Positions 41,690 to 50,825 of a stretch of 64,000 nucleotides of DNA are shown here, piece by piece. The notes below the pieces were generated by a model, which was given only the letters and a program-made list of their open reading frames with translations, was not told where the DNA came from and did not search any database. The DNA is taken from contig JABLXH010000007.1 in NCBI GenBank assembly GCA_013178155.1, forward strand, positions 20,741 to 84,740, read 5' to 3'. This DNA is from Armatimonadota bacterium. Lineage in GTDB: Bacteria; Armatimonadota; Zipacnadia; Zipacnadales; UBA11051. The position numbers and the translations under genes were made by a program. The stretch's first letter is position 1. Each line of letters starts with the position of its first letter.

Positions 41690-44548
41690 GTGAGAACAGG
41701 GTTGGTCGTCGGCCTCGGGGTGTTCTGCCTGGTAGCTCTGGCCAGTCATCTGAACTGGCTAAGGGTGATGGATAACGCCCTGAGCGATCTGTCCTTCGCG
41801 CTGCGCGGCCCCGTGGAGTCGGAACACCGGGTTGTGGTGGTCAGTATCAACGACACCAGCCTCAGCTCCCTCGGGCCGTGGCCGTGGCCGGCTCAGCTTT
41901 GGGCTGAAGTCCTGGATCGGATCCTGGACAGCGGAGCCCGTGTCGTGGCGCTCGACCTGCCATCAGTGTCCCGCGCCATCGCCATGCCAACAGGCGATGG
42001 CAGGGCACTGGGTCGCCTCACCCGGACTTTCCATGGCCGGCCGGTGGTGCTGCCTTTCTCCCTGGCCGAAGGTCTAGGCACCGACACGAGGGCCCTTGAG
42101 CTCCTGGCTCCATTCATCTGTCAGCCGAGCCGCTTGCCCCAGGCCCATCTCGGGGAGGTCCACCTGGAAGTGCCACCCGAGGCGCTGGCTACACACGCCG
42201 CCGGTCTTGGCTGCATCAGTGTGTACCCCGATCGCGATGGCGTTGTGCGGGCCGCACCTTTGCTCGTGGGGTACCATGGTCGCACCTTGCCGTCGCTAGC
42301 TCTGGAGGTTGTGCGGCTGGCCATTGGCGAACCCGCCGGGAGGGCGCGTTACCTGGGCGGCCGAGTGCACATCAATCAACACGAGTTTGCTGTCCTGCCC
42401 TCGGGCGAGATGCTTATCAACTACACCGGCGGGTATCTTAGCTACAAGCAGATACCCGTGCTTGACATCATGCGCGGCACCAGGAAGAACCTGAGTGAGC
42501 AACTGCGCAACCGCGTCGTCCTCGTGGGCCCCACGTTCCGCGCAGCCGTCAACACGCTTGCCACCCCTGTGGCTGTGCGCATGCCCGGCGTTGAGGTGCA
42601 GGCAAATGTGATCGGCAACCTCCTGCGCCAGGACTACCTGCGTCCCGTCTCACCCGCTGCCGCGTGGCCCTTCATGCTGGCGCTCTGTCTGCTGGGCGGA
42701 GTACTGGTTTGTGGGCGCAGTCCGGTCGCCGGCCTGGCCATCACGCTGATCCTGGTGGTCGCGGCGTGGGCCGCTGGGCATGTGCTCTTTTGCCGCGGGC
42801 TCTCTGTGCCACTGGGTCCCCCCCTGACTGGTCTACTGCTGACTGGCGGATCGCTGGTGGCAGCACAGGCCATCGTCGCCGAACGTCGCCGACTGGAGGT
42901 CGAAACCCGCCTGCATTCGCGGTTGCAGACGATCACCGGCGTGGCGAAGCTGCTGGATACCGGCCTGGACCGTCAGCACCTGCTGGACGAAATCATGCGG
43001 TGGGTGCAGGCGGAGCTGGACGTTGAGGCCTGCTCCATGCTTCTGCTGGACGAATCGCGTCAGCATCTGGACTTTACGGTCGCCCTGGGTCCCAAGGGCC
43101 ACCTCGCCAAAGCCTTTGAGGTGCAACTGGGCGAGGGCATCGCCGGCTTGGTGGCCAAGACGGGGGAGCCGCTGCTGGTAAACGATGCCGCCAATGATCC
43201 CAGGCGCCATCGTGTCATCGCCGAGGCCATCGGGTACGCGGTGCAGAAGGTCGCCTGCGTGCCCATGACGCTGCATGGCGAAACAGTTGGCGTCATCGAG
43301 GCCATGAACAAGCGTGACGGCTCGGACTTCACTTCCCACGATGCCTCGCTCCTGACTGCCATCGCCCAACAGGCGGCTCTGTTCCTGGAGAACCTGCGTC
43401 TCTACAGCGTGCTGCAGGAGCGAGTGAACTACGCCAACGCGGGGCTTGTCGAAGCGATGCGTCGGCTCCGCAGCGAGAAGGCACGCGTTGACACACTCGT
43501 GGAGGGGATGGCCGACGGCGTCGTGGCCACCGACGAAGAGGGGCGCATCGTGCTGGTGAACTCTCGCGCGCGCTGGATGCTGGATTTGCAGGGCAGGGCC
43601 CTGGAGGGCCAGCCAGCCAGCGAAGTGATACGACACCAGCGGATCACTGAGTTGCTGACGGAGGCGGTGCCACTGGACCAGGGCCCACCCGGCGAGGAAG
43701 TGGACCTGCGGGGTGATGGCACTGTAGTGGTGCGAGTATCGGCGGCCAGGATCGATGGTCCGGACGGGGAGCGAGTCGGCACCTGCGCGGTGCTAACCGA
43801 CATCACCCAGCTCAAGCAACTGGACCAGATGAAAACGGACCTGATCTCCTTTGTCTCCCATCAGCTCAAGACACCCCTGACCTCCCTGGGGATGTACGGC
43901 CAGTTGCTGCGCAGCCGACTAGGCGATGCCAACCTGGCCGAAGCGTCGGAGACCGCCAACGCCATCGAGCGCCAGGTCAGGCGAATGCGTTACATGGTCG
44001 AGGACTTTCTGAACGAGGCCAGGATCGAGGCTGGCAGGCCGCTGGAGATGCAGACCCAGCCTGTTGACGATGTGGAGAACCTGCTGGACGGCATCATCCA
44101 GCTGGAAGGAAAGCTGGCCCACGCGCACCGTTTCATCGTGCAGATCCCTGCCGACCTGCCGGTCATCTGGGCTGACCGCAGCAAACTCGAAGAGGTATTC
44201 ATCAACCTTGTTAGCAATGCTATCAAGTATTCGCCCGACGGGGGCGATGTGACCATCAGCGCCCGAGAGACCTCTGGATTTGTGTGCTTTACGGTCAGCG
44301 ATGAGGGGATTGGCATCAGCGAGGAAGACCAGCCTCACCTGTTTAGCCGCTTCCAGCGGTTGGGGGCGGGCGGCCAGTCTGCGCGTGTGACGGGCACGGG
44401 CATCGGGCTCTTCGTGTGCCGGGCGCTTGTGGAAGCCCATGGGGGGAGGATCTGGGTCGAGAGCCAGCCCGGCCGTGGCAGCGCCTTCCACTTCACTATC
44501 CCGGTGTACCAGGCGCAGGATCAGCAGGGGGCCTCCGATGCCGACTGA
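41690..44548 (+). CDS. CHASE2-GAF-PAS hybrid sensor histidine kinase
   Basis: This 952-residue membrane kinase has an N-terminal transmembrane helix, an extracytoplasmic CHASE2 sensor domain (about residues 30-325), three transmembrane helices (about 325-400), a GAF domain (about 420-570), a PAS domain (about 600-710), HisKA with His724 (VSHQLKTPL), and an HATPase domain with N-box NLVSNAIKYSP and G-boxes DEGIGIS and GTGIGLFV. It autophosphorylates on His724 and passes phosphate to a response regulator. No regulator is adjacent, although a lone receiver lies at 50345-50749. GTG 41690 has CGGAG seven bases upstream; longer starts overlap the divergent promoter. Its 3' end overlaps the DUF951 gene by 11 bases. 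Confidence 0.9.
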   Translation: MRTGLVVGLGVFCLVALASHLNWLRVMDNALSDLSFALRGPVESEHRVVVVSINDTSLSSLGPWPWPAQLWAEVLDRILDSGARVVALDLPSVSRAIAMPTGDGRALGRLTRTFHGRPVVLPFSLAEGLGTDTRALELLAPFICQPSRLPQAHLGEVHLEVPPEALATHAAGLGCISVYPDRDGVVRAAPLLVGYHGRTLPSLALEVVRLAIGEPAGRARYLGGRVHINQHEFAVLPSGEMLINYTGGYLSYKQIPVLDIMRGTRKNLSEQLRNRVVLVGPTFRAAVNTLATPVAVRMPGVEVQANVIGNLLRQDYLRPVSPAAAWPFMLALCLLGGVLVCGRSPVAGLAITLILVVAAWAAGHVLFCRGLSVPLGPPLTGLLLTGGSLVAAQAIVAERRRLEVETRLHSRLQTITGVAKLLDTGLDRQHLLDEIMRWVQAELDVEACSMLLLDESRQHLDFTVALGPKGHLAKAFEVQLGEGIAGLVAKTGEPLLVNDAANDPRRHRVIAEAIGYAVQKVACVPMTLHGETVGVIEAMNKRDGSDFTSHDASLLTAIAQQAALFLENLRLYSVLQERVNYANAGLVEAMRRLRSEKARVDTLVEGMADGVVATDEEGRIVLVNSRARWMLDLQGRALEGQPASEVIRHQRITELLTEAVPLDQGPPGEEVDLRGDGTVVVRVSAARIDGPDGERVGTCAVLTDITQLKQLDQMKTDLISFVSHQLKTPLTSLGMYGQLLRSRLGDANLAEASETANAIERQVRRMRYMVEDFLNEARIEAGRPLEMQTQPVDDVENLLDGIIQLEGKLAHAHRFIVQIPADLPVIWADRSKLEEVFINLVSNAIKYSPDGGDVTISARETSGFVCFTVSDEGIGISEEDQPHLFSRFQRLGAGGQSARVTGTGIGLFVCRALVEAHGGRIWVESQPGRGSAFHFTIPVYQAQDQQGASDAD

Positions 44549-44738
44549 GCGTCCGCTGCAAGTCGGTGACCGGTTGCAGCTCAAAAAGGGCCACCCCTGC
44601 GGAACCAACGACTGGGAGGTCATCCGCCTGGGAATGGACATCAAGCTGCGTTGCCGGGGCTGTGGCCGATATGTGGCCCTGCCCCGCAGTCGCCTCGAAC
44701 GGCGCGTCCGACGTCACAGTAGCGCCGAGCATTCGTAA
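44538..44738 (+). CDS. DUF951 family protein
   Basis: This 66-residue protein matches DUF951: KKGHPCGTNDWEVIR, then CRGCGRYVALPRSRLERRVRR. The two Cys in CRGC and the earlier Cys in HPCG suggest zinc binding. It is short, basic and cytosolic, with unknown role. The start overlaps the kinase stop by 11 bases and GGGGG precedes it, so it is coupled to the kinase. It is followed after 16 bases by the SRPBCC gene, so it belongs to that operon. The assignment rests on the family-specific CGxNDWEV and CxGCGR blocks. Confidence 0.85.
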   Translation: MPTERPLQVGDRLQLKKGHPCGTNDWEVIRLGMDIKLRCRGCGRYVALPRSRLERRVRRHSSAEHS

Positions 44739-44754
44739 CAGGAGTAGAAACCAC

Positions 44755-45201
44755 ATGCCCACCGTCGAAGCCAACGTCCAGATCCACGCTCCTTTGGCCG
44801 AGGTCTATGCCCTCGCCCGTGACATTGAGTCATTCCCCGAGTTCATGCCCGATGTCCAGGAGGTGCGGATCCTCGAGCAGTCCGCTGATGGCCGGCAGGT
44901 CAGCAAATGGATCGGCATCGTCAAGGAGTTCAAGCGCACCATCCAGTGGACCGAGGAGGACTACTGGGACGATACCAACCACACCTGTACCTTCCGGCAG
45001 ACCGAGGGGGACTTTGGTCTGTACCAGGGCACCTGGGCCTTCACGGAGGCAGACGGCGGGACCGCCGTCGCCCTGACGCTCGAGTACGAATACGACGTGC
45101 CGCTCATCGGTAGCCTCATCAAGGGTCTGCTGCACCGCAAGATGCAGGAGAACTGCGACAACATGCTGGCGGCCATCAAGGCCAAGGCGGAGGGCAAGTA
45201 G
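44755..45201 (+). CDS. SRPBCC/polyketide cyclase (COQ10-like START) protein
   Basis: This 148-residue protein has the START/SRPBCC fold pattern: VQIHAPLAEVYALARDIESFPEFMPDVQEV at the N terminus, a central beta sheet, and a C-terminal helix ending in KGLLHRKMQENCDNMLAAIKA. Members bind hydrophobic ligands such as ubiquinone precursors or polyketides. ATG 44755 follows AGGAG by ten bases. It abuts the methyltransferase gene (stop TAG immediately followed by GTG), so the two are translationally coupled. Ligand unknown. Confidence 0.85.
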   Translation: MPTVEANVQIHAPLAEVYALARDIESFPEFMPDVQEVRILEQSADGRQVSKWIGIVKEFKRTIQWTEEDYWDDTNHTCTFRQTEGDFGLYQGTWAFTEADGGTAVALTLEYEYDVPLIGSLIKGLLHRKMQENCDNMLAAIKAKAEGK

Positions 45202-46065
45202 GTGCGAAGCGAGCGCCCCTCGCTGGAAACCTTGGCAGACGGGGTCACGCACCACAGAGTGTTCATCGGCGACTCCCGGGACATGCGCGAAGTTGGCGAT
45301 GAGAGTGTGCACCTGGTGGTGACCTCGCCACCATATTGGTGCCTCAAGGACTACGGCCACCCTGGTCAGATTGGCTACTCGCAGAGCTACGAGGAGTACC
45401 TGGATTCCCTGCGGCAGGTCCTGGCGGAATGCCTGCGGGTCTTGCACCCCGGCTGCCGGGCGGCGGTGAACATTGGCGACCAGTACCTGCGCGCCACCGA
45501 GCACGGCCGGTACCGCGTGCTGCCCATCCCTGGCGACCTGACGCGGCTTGGCATAGACCTGGGCTTTGACTTCATGGGGTCCATCATCTGGCGCAAGATC
45601 AGCACCACCCAGACCACCGGCGGTGGGACCTGGATGGGCTCCACCTACTACCCCGGCGACGGCCACATAACCTATGAGCACGAGTACATCGTCCTGCTGC
45701 GCAAGCCAGGCAGGCGCCCGCCGGTGCGCGACCCGGCCCGGCGCGAGGCCAGCCGCCTGACCAGGGAGCAGCGCTCGGCGTGGTTCCGTGGCGTCTGGGA
45801 CGACTTGCCCCCCGACCGCCAGAACGGACACATCGCCATGTTCCCGGTGGAGCTGCCACGGCGCTTGATCCGCATGTATACCTATGTCGGCGAGACAGTG
45901 CTGGATCCCTTCCTCGGCAGCGGCTCCACCGCCCGCGCCGCCCTGCTGGAGAGCCGCCACTCCATCGGCTACGAACTGAACCCGGACTTCGTCGGGCTGA
46001 TCCGGGAGAAGGTGGTGGGGGAGGGCGAGACCACCGAGGCAAGCCTGGAGTCCATCCAACGGTAG
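45202..46065 (+). CDS. Solitary DNA methyltransferase, probable N4-cytosine type
   Basis: This 287-residue protein has the catalytic motif TSPPYW at residues 41-46 and the AdoMet-binding motif DPFLGSGST at 235-243, an order (IV before I) typical of class beta amino-methyltransferases. TSPPYW is more usual in N4-cytosine enzymes than in N6-adenine ones (DPPY or NPPY). GTG 45202 begins at the stop of the SRPBCC gene, with GGAGGG seven bases upstream. No restriction endonuclease lies nearby, so it is an orphan, perhaps used for epigenetic regulation. A stem-loop terminator follows at 46071-46120. Confidence 0.88.
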   Translation: MRSERPSLETLADGVTHHRVFIGDSRDMREVGDESVHLVVTSPPYWCLKDYGHPGQIGYSQSYEEYLDSLRQVLAECLRVLHPGCRAAVNIGDQYLRATEHGRYRVLPIPGDLTRLGIDLGFDFMGSIIWRKISTTQTTGGGTWMGSTYYPGDGHITYEHEYIVLLRKPGRRPPVRDPARREASRLTREQRSAWFRGVWDDLPPDRQNGHIAMFPVELPRRLIRMYTYVGETVLDPFLGSGSTARAALLESRHSIGYELNPDFVGLIREKVVGEGETTEASLESIQR

Positions 46066-46070
46066 GGGAA

Positions 46071-46120
46071 CAGCCAGCGGCTCGACTGGAGCCTTCGCCA
46101 CGCGCCCGGGCCGCTGGCTG
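46071..46120. terminator. Long-stem terminator between the methyltransferase and the degraded secreted-protein gene
   Basis: CAGCCAGCGGC (46071-46081) and GCCGCTGGCTG (46110-46120) pair perfectly over 11 bp with a 28-base loop. It lies between the 3' ends of a plus-strand and a minus-strand gene. No T-tract follows. Confidence 0.5.
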
Positions 46121-46136
46121 CAGTTACTGCTTGGGC

Positions 46137-47249
46137 TTACTCGCCCGCTGCCGCGCGGGTGACGAAGCGGTCGCCCGCCGCCAGTTCGCTGGCCAGAGCC
46201 GTGCCGACCGCCTTGAGCTCCGCGGCGGGTTTGCGCGGCCAGGTGATCGCCACCACGGCATTGCCCTCCCGGAAGACCAAGCGGCCATCGGTCACATAGC
46301 CGCTGTGGCCCACCCCGGTGCCAATCTCCGGCTTGGTGGCTTCGGCGTCCCAGAGCCGTAGCAGGGCCTTGATCGCCCCGGCCTCCTCCTCCGCCACCTT
46401 CGTCTCCACGGTGATCGTGACCGGCCAAGCGTGCTCCACGGGGACCTGCTAGGTCAGACGGTTGTCCATGACCCAGTCCGGCCCGGCGGTCTTGTAGACC
46501 CCGGCCTTCGACTCGGCGGGCAGGATCAACCCGGCCAGTCCGGCCGCGTTGACGGCGGTGATGACCGGCCCCGGCGCCCTGTTGGCCTCGGCGCGTAGTT
46601 GCTGCTGCAGATGCGTCGCCGCCGCTGACAGCGGGATCGGCTCGCGCGTCGCGAAGGTGTCGCCGCTCTCCAGTTCTGCCGCGATCTTCTCTCCGACGGC
46701 CCGCAGTTCGGCTCCGGACACGCCGGCACAAGTGATGCCGATGGCTACGTTGCTTGTCTGGATGATGATGTGACCACCACGCTGGATACCGGCATCTGCG
46801 GGGAAGGCGTGGTCAAACCGGTAGGTCAGCAGGGCTGCGTTGTTGTGTGCTGCGAGGATGGCAGCACGTGCGGCGGTGCTGGTGGCACACTCCGCCAGGT
46901 CGATGAAGCCACCGCGGTACTGGCCCTCCGGTGCTGGCAGGGAGTAATAGTACCTCACCCCCATCGTCCAGTCTGCTCCTCGCACCACATGCGAGAGGGC
47001 TGCGCCGTCGGGCAGGACCATCTGGGCCAGTCTGTCGACGTCCACCTTCGCGATACGTGTCGTACGAATAACAGGCGGGGGCAGTAGCTCATTCGTCATG
47101 TCCAGCGGCGAGCCAATGGGGGGCGCTATCCCGGCTGGTTGTGCGAGGAGGCCCTCTGCGGTCAGTGCGACAAGGGATAGGGGCACCAGGAGACACGAGG
47201 TCAGCGCCCAGGGAGACCGGAATCGCAATGACACTCTGCTGTTGCACAT
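46137..47249 (-). pseudogene. Secreted protein gene with internal duplication, split by an in-frame TAG
   Basis: The minus-strand frame from ATG 47249 (AAGGA nine bases upstream) encodes a signal peptide (ALTSCLLVPLSLVALTAEGLLA) and then two similar halves. Half one ends with GAELRAVGEKIAAELESGDTF; half two ends with AAELKAVGTALASELAAGDRF. An amber codon TAG (46449-46451) falls in the middle of half two. Reading continues without frameshift to TAA 46137-46139, so about 370 codons would make the intact protein. The truncated product has about 266 residues. I do not recognise the family. The adjacent gene upstream is also broken. Readthrough or sequence error is possible, but decay is the simplest reading. 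Confidence 0.65.
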
Positions 47250-47294
47250 TACCGCCATTCCTTTCCTATTCGACCGGCGTGTTGCTCTCGGCTG

Positions 47295-48814
47295 TCAGTG
47301 AGGGCCTGTCCAACCTGAGCCGTGGCTGGTGGTGAACTTCTGGCTGTCTACCTGCAAAGCAGCAGCGGCGAAGGGGGTGTGCGCTGGCGCCATCTCGGAC
47401 ACCGACGGTAGACCGGTCGTTCCATTTGATGGATCGTAGTAGGTGCCGGACGAGACCACTTCGGCGTGCCAGTTGAAGTGTGGATTGGCCTCTGTTGAGC
47501 CCTCGTGACTTGGCCTCGTGATCCTGAAGGTTGCGGCTCCCCCGGTGCCAACGAGAAACCAACATGCCTGAGTTGCCGAGTGCCCGCCCCATAGGTATTT
47601 CGCTGTGGCATCGACCCCGATGGCACGAGTTAGCCGCGGGAACAAGAGCGCGTGGCAGCAGCACATGTAGCCAGCCGAGGGAGTGTTGTAGATGTCAAGG
47701 GTGTGGTTACAGGCTGGGGATCCCGGGTCGTACCACACATCATCGTCTATGCCCGCACTGATCTTGCCGCAAATGTCCGCGTCGCCGTTTACATACCCGC
47801 AGGCCTTGTCGAGGGCTAGGTCGTAGAGGTCATCCACGTCTAGCGGCGTAGCTTCAGTGTAATGCATCTTGATCGTGGAGATGCTGCCGGCACTCGCCCA
47901 CGACGTCCCGTCGTCAATGCTCCACTCCCATTTCATGTTAAGCGTCAATGTCTTGACGCCATTGCTGTCGGGCACTGGCGAGCCGCCCGCGATGCCGTCC
48001 ACATCGCCGTCGGCGTTGTTGGCGTCCTCCACGGCGGTCCCAGACAGCTTCAGGCTCGAGGCGCTGCCGATGGTGGTGGTAGACACCTTCGCTCACACCC
48101 GGATACCCGTCTGGTCAGGTGAGACACTGGGGGTGACGCCGAACTTGCCGAACGTGGAGGGGGCGGTGTTCTTGGTGTAGCAGACCGGGTGGTTCGGGTT
48201 ATTGGTGCGCTTCCAGATCGGGGCGTCGTTGTTGGGGTCCACGGTTGTCCCCGACGGCCACAGCTTGATCTTGTGGTCGGAGACGAACCCCAGTTCGTTG
48301 ACCTGCACGGTGACTATGGTCAGCTTGACATAGTCGTAGGTCTCATAGGGGGGGGGTAGCCCTCCCGGATGTACGACATCTTGATTTCGGCGTCGCGACC
48401 GGCGCTGCTGACGGTGACTCCCTCAACCCAGAGTTCATGCGGAGGGGTCTGTCCCCGGGCCAAGTACCATCTCTGAGCCGGTACCTCGGTGGTCTTGCTT
48501 GCACTGGTCCAGAACCTGACGTTCGTTCCTCCCAGGCCAATGCAGCCGACATTGTTGGTGTCGCCGTAGTCGAGAGTGATCCTGACCAGGTTGTCCTCGC
48601 CGGTTACGCCGTTGGTGTCGTTGACATCAGTCACGCTGTCGCTGTCATCGTCGTCGTTGTTGTGGGCAAGATACCCGCCGGGGCTCTCCTCATTCGCGTC
48701 GGACACCCCGTCCATGGTCACATTCACCCAGGGGTCGGCCCAAACGTCTGATGTTGCTACCGTCAGGTCAAGCGTCAGCAGAACGACTACGGAGGTAAGC
48801 CCAAGCTTGAGCAT
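47295..48814 (-). pseudogene. Secreted transglutaminase-like protein gene broken by a G9-tract frameshift and an in-frame TGA
   Basis: The gene starts at ATG 48814 (GGGAGG seven bases upstream) with a signal peptide (GLTSVVVLLTLDLTVATS) and an Asp/Asn-rich region (DDDDSDSVTDVNDTNG). At a run of nine C on the coding strand (G9, 48348-48356) the frame shifts; restoring one C would continue the protein as YETYDYVKLTIVTVQVNELGF. A TGA (48093-48095) then interrupts IRV-AKVSTTTIG, after which the frame is open to 47295. The last part holds a Cys-His-Asp set, MCCCHALLF, FNWHAEVV and YYDPSNG, like a transglutaminase fold. The tract may be phase-variable, but the TGA argues for a pseudogene. Confidence 0.65.
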
Positions 48815-49219
48815 GTCACGTCCTCCCAGTGTCGTGTCTATCTGCTTTGCGGCGACTTGGGTAGGGCGTGCCAGGCGACGCTCGGGAAAGTGGGCACGAG
48901 GTCGCCGTCGGGTGACTTCGGACCTGGCGAGGCGCGTGCGTCAGTGCGGGGGGGGGCGAAACAGATAACGGCCGACCGCGCGTGCGCCGCCCGCGAGCCA
49001 AGTGCGGACTGACGACCGTCCAGAGGGTCCGGTGTCGCTTCACCACAACGCCCTCCTCGGACCGACCGCCACCTCTCATACATATGTAAAACCAGAGCGT
49101 CCCTATTGTTCCCGTGGTTTCGCAGGAACGTGGTGGACTGCGTCTCACGGAGGTCCACGCGGTCCGTCCGTCGAAGACGCTATGACGTGAGAGAGAGGAA
49201 CACGGAGGTGTCACACACC
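48815..49219. other. 405-base intergenic region
   Basis: It separates the broken secreted gene from a divergent Gfo/Idh/MocA gene. It holds a G9 tract (48948-48956) and a perfect palindrome TACATATGTA (49079-49088). No RNA gene, terminator or convincing promoter box is seen, although both flanking genes must be controlled from here. Confidence 0.4.
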
Positions 49220-50251
49220 ATGGACGATAAGCTGGGTTGTGCGATCTGGGGGGCGGGATGGGTCGCTGACGAGCATCTAAACGCCTATATGGCCCATCCG
49301 AACTGCGAGGTGGTGGCGGTGGGCAGCCGCAAGGAGGCCTCGGCGCGGCGGGCGGCGGAGAAGTGCGGCGCGCCCAACGCTGCCATCTACACGAACTACG
49401 ACGAGCTGCTCAGGGACGACCGCATCCAGGTGCTGTCCATCTGCACGCCCAACGAGCTCCACGTCCCCGAGGGGGTCAAGGCCTGTGCTGCCGGCAAGCA
49501 TATCATCATGGAGAAGCCCATGGCCATTGACCTGGCCGGCGTGAAAGAGCTCCGGGATGCGGTGCGCGAGTCCGGTGTGAAGTCGTTGGTCAGTTTCGTG
49601 CTGCACTGGTGCCCGTCACTGATCAATATGCGCCAGCTAGTCCAGGCGGGGGCCATCGGCGACATCTTCTATGTGGAAGGCGACTACTGGCACGGCGTAT
49701 CGGACTGGTACAGCGGCTGGGAGTGGTGCACGAAGAAGTCCAGCGGCGGCAGCGCTTTCCTGTTCGGCGGATGCCATGCCGTGGATGCCGTGCGTTGGAT
49801 TACGGGGCTGGAGGTCACCTCGGTCTGCGCCTTCGCCGGCGGCTGGGACAAGCGCTATGAGTACCCGGCGACGGTGGTCGGCGCAGTGACCTGGAGCAAC
49901 GGCGCGGTTGGCAAGATCTCCACCTCGGTGGACTGCGTGATGCCCTACCAGTTCAATGTGGACATCATGGGTGACAAGGGCAGCCTGCGCGACAACCTGG
50001 TCTGGTCCAAGACGCTTCTCCCTGCAGCCAATGCCTGGACCGAGGTGCCGGCGATTCTGCCGGACAGTGGTGATGTGGCCCACCACCCATTCGAGGGCGA
50101 AATTGCCGAGCTCATTGATGCGGTTCTGACCGATCGGCGCCCATGCCCGGATGTTGAGGACGCCGTGCGTACCCATGAGGTCTGCCTGGCCATGGATATG
50201 TCGTCAGAGAACGGTGGGGCAAGGGTGGATCTGCCGCTCATCCGGGACTGA
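49220..50251 (+). CDS. Gfo/Idh/MocA family oxidoreductase
   Basis: This 343-residue protein has the Rossmann motif AIWGAGWVADEH (near residue 8), the EKP signature (IIMEKPMAID) and the active-site block FLFGGCHAVDAVRW with His and Asp three residues apart. It is cytosolic. ATG 49220 follows GGAGG by 11 bases; an upstream frame to 49106 adds an Arg-rich leader with no ribosome site. It is the third paralogue in the window and stands at the head of the glycan block. It may oxidise a sugar released by the downstream hydrolases; the substrate cannot be read from sequence. A strong hairpin terminator follows at 50270-50300. Confidence 0.88.
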   Translation: MDDKLGCAIWGAGWVADEHLNAYMAHPNCEVVAVGSRKEASARRAAEKCGAPNAAIYTNYDELLRDDRIQVLSICTPNELHVPEGVKACAAGKHIIMEKPMAIDLAGVKELRDAVRESGVKSLVSFVLHWCPSLINMRQLVQAGAIGDIFYVEGDYWHGVSDWYSGWEWCTKKSSGGSAFLFGGCHAVDAVRWITGLEVTSVCAFAGGWDKRYEYPATVVGAVTWSNGAVGKISTSVDCVMPYQFNVDIMGDKGSLRDNLVWSKTLLPAANAWTEVPAILPDSGDVAHHPFEGEIAELIDAVLTDRRPCPDVEDAVRTHEVCLAMDMSSENGGARVDLPLIRD

Positions 50252-50269
50252 GCTGTTGTCCCCTGCGGA

Positions 50270-50300
50270 GACGGGCCCGGAGGACCTCTCCGGGCCTGTC
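50270..50300. terminator. Strong hairpin between convergent genes
   Basis: GACGGGCCCGGAG (50270-50282) pairs with CTCCGGGCCTGTC (50288-50300), a 13-bp stem with one G-U pair and a five-base loop. It lies between the 3' ends of the oxidoreductase and the response regulator. No long T-tract. Confidence 0.6.
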
Positions 50301-50344
50301 AAGCTGGGGTGGCCCCGCGCCATGCGTTTGGCCTGACATTCGTG

Positions 50345-50749
50345 TCACTCAAGACCCCGGACGCTGTTCACGGCCGCCTGCAACTCGGCGATGCGGCAGG
50401 GCTTGGTCAGCCACGGTTGGCCGGTTCGGTCCAGCGGTGCGGCCTCTTCTTCCAGGTCGGGCGACCCAGTCAGAAAGACGAAGCGGTTGGCGACCTCCGG
50501 CCGCCGCTCGCGACAGACCCAGAACAGCTCGTCGCCGCGCATGCCTGGCATGAGCAGGTCACACACCACTGCCGCGTAGTCGCGGATCTCAAGCAGCGGC
50601 AGCGCTTCCGGGCCGCTACCGACCACGTCCACGTCATAGCCCAGGTTCCCAAAGACCATCTGCAGTGTGCGCTGTACTCCCGGGTTGTCGTCCACCACCA
50701 GCAGCGCCTCAACGGCGCCCAGACCGTCGTGCTTTGCAGCTTCAGGCAT
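50345..50749 (-). CDS. Stand-alone response regulator receiver protein
   Basis: This 134-residue protein consists of a single receiver domain. The acidic pair is DD at 20-21, the phospho-acceptor is Asp64 (VVCDLLMPGM), the switch Thr/Ser follow in FLTGS and the Lys is 115 in LTKP. There is no output domain, so it works by protein interaction or as a phosphate shuttle. ATG 50749 has GAGGT five bases upstream. It is separate from any histidine kinase; the CHASE2 kinase at 41690-44548 is the only kinase in the window. It converges on the oxidoreductase and is divergent from the GH50-like gene. Confidence 0.9.
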   Translation of the reverse strand: MPEAAKHDGLGAVEALLVVDDNPGVQRTLQMVFGNLGYDVDVVGSGPEALPLLEIRDYAAVVCDLLMPGMRGDELFWVCRERRPEVANRFVFLTGSPDLEEEAAPLDRTGQPWLTKPCRIAELQAAVNSVRGLE

Positions 50750-50801
50750 AGCTCACCTCGAGTCTGTTAAGCCCCCCTCCGTCTGCTCTCCTGCAGCAGG
50801 A

Positions 50802-50825
50802 TGAGTATGCCACTGAGTATGCAAC
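50802..50825. repeat. Tandem 12-bp direct repeat
   Basis: TGAGTATGCCAC (50802-50813) is followed at once by TGAGTATGCAAC (50814-50825), identical at 11 of 12 positions. It lies in the 251-base region between the divergent response regulator and GH50-like genes and could be a regulator-binding pair. Confidence 0.4.
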
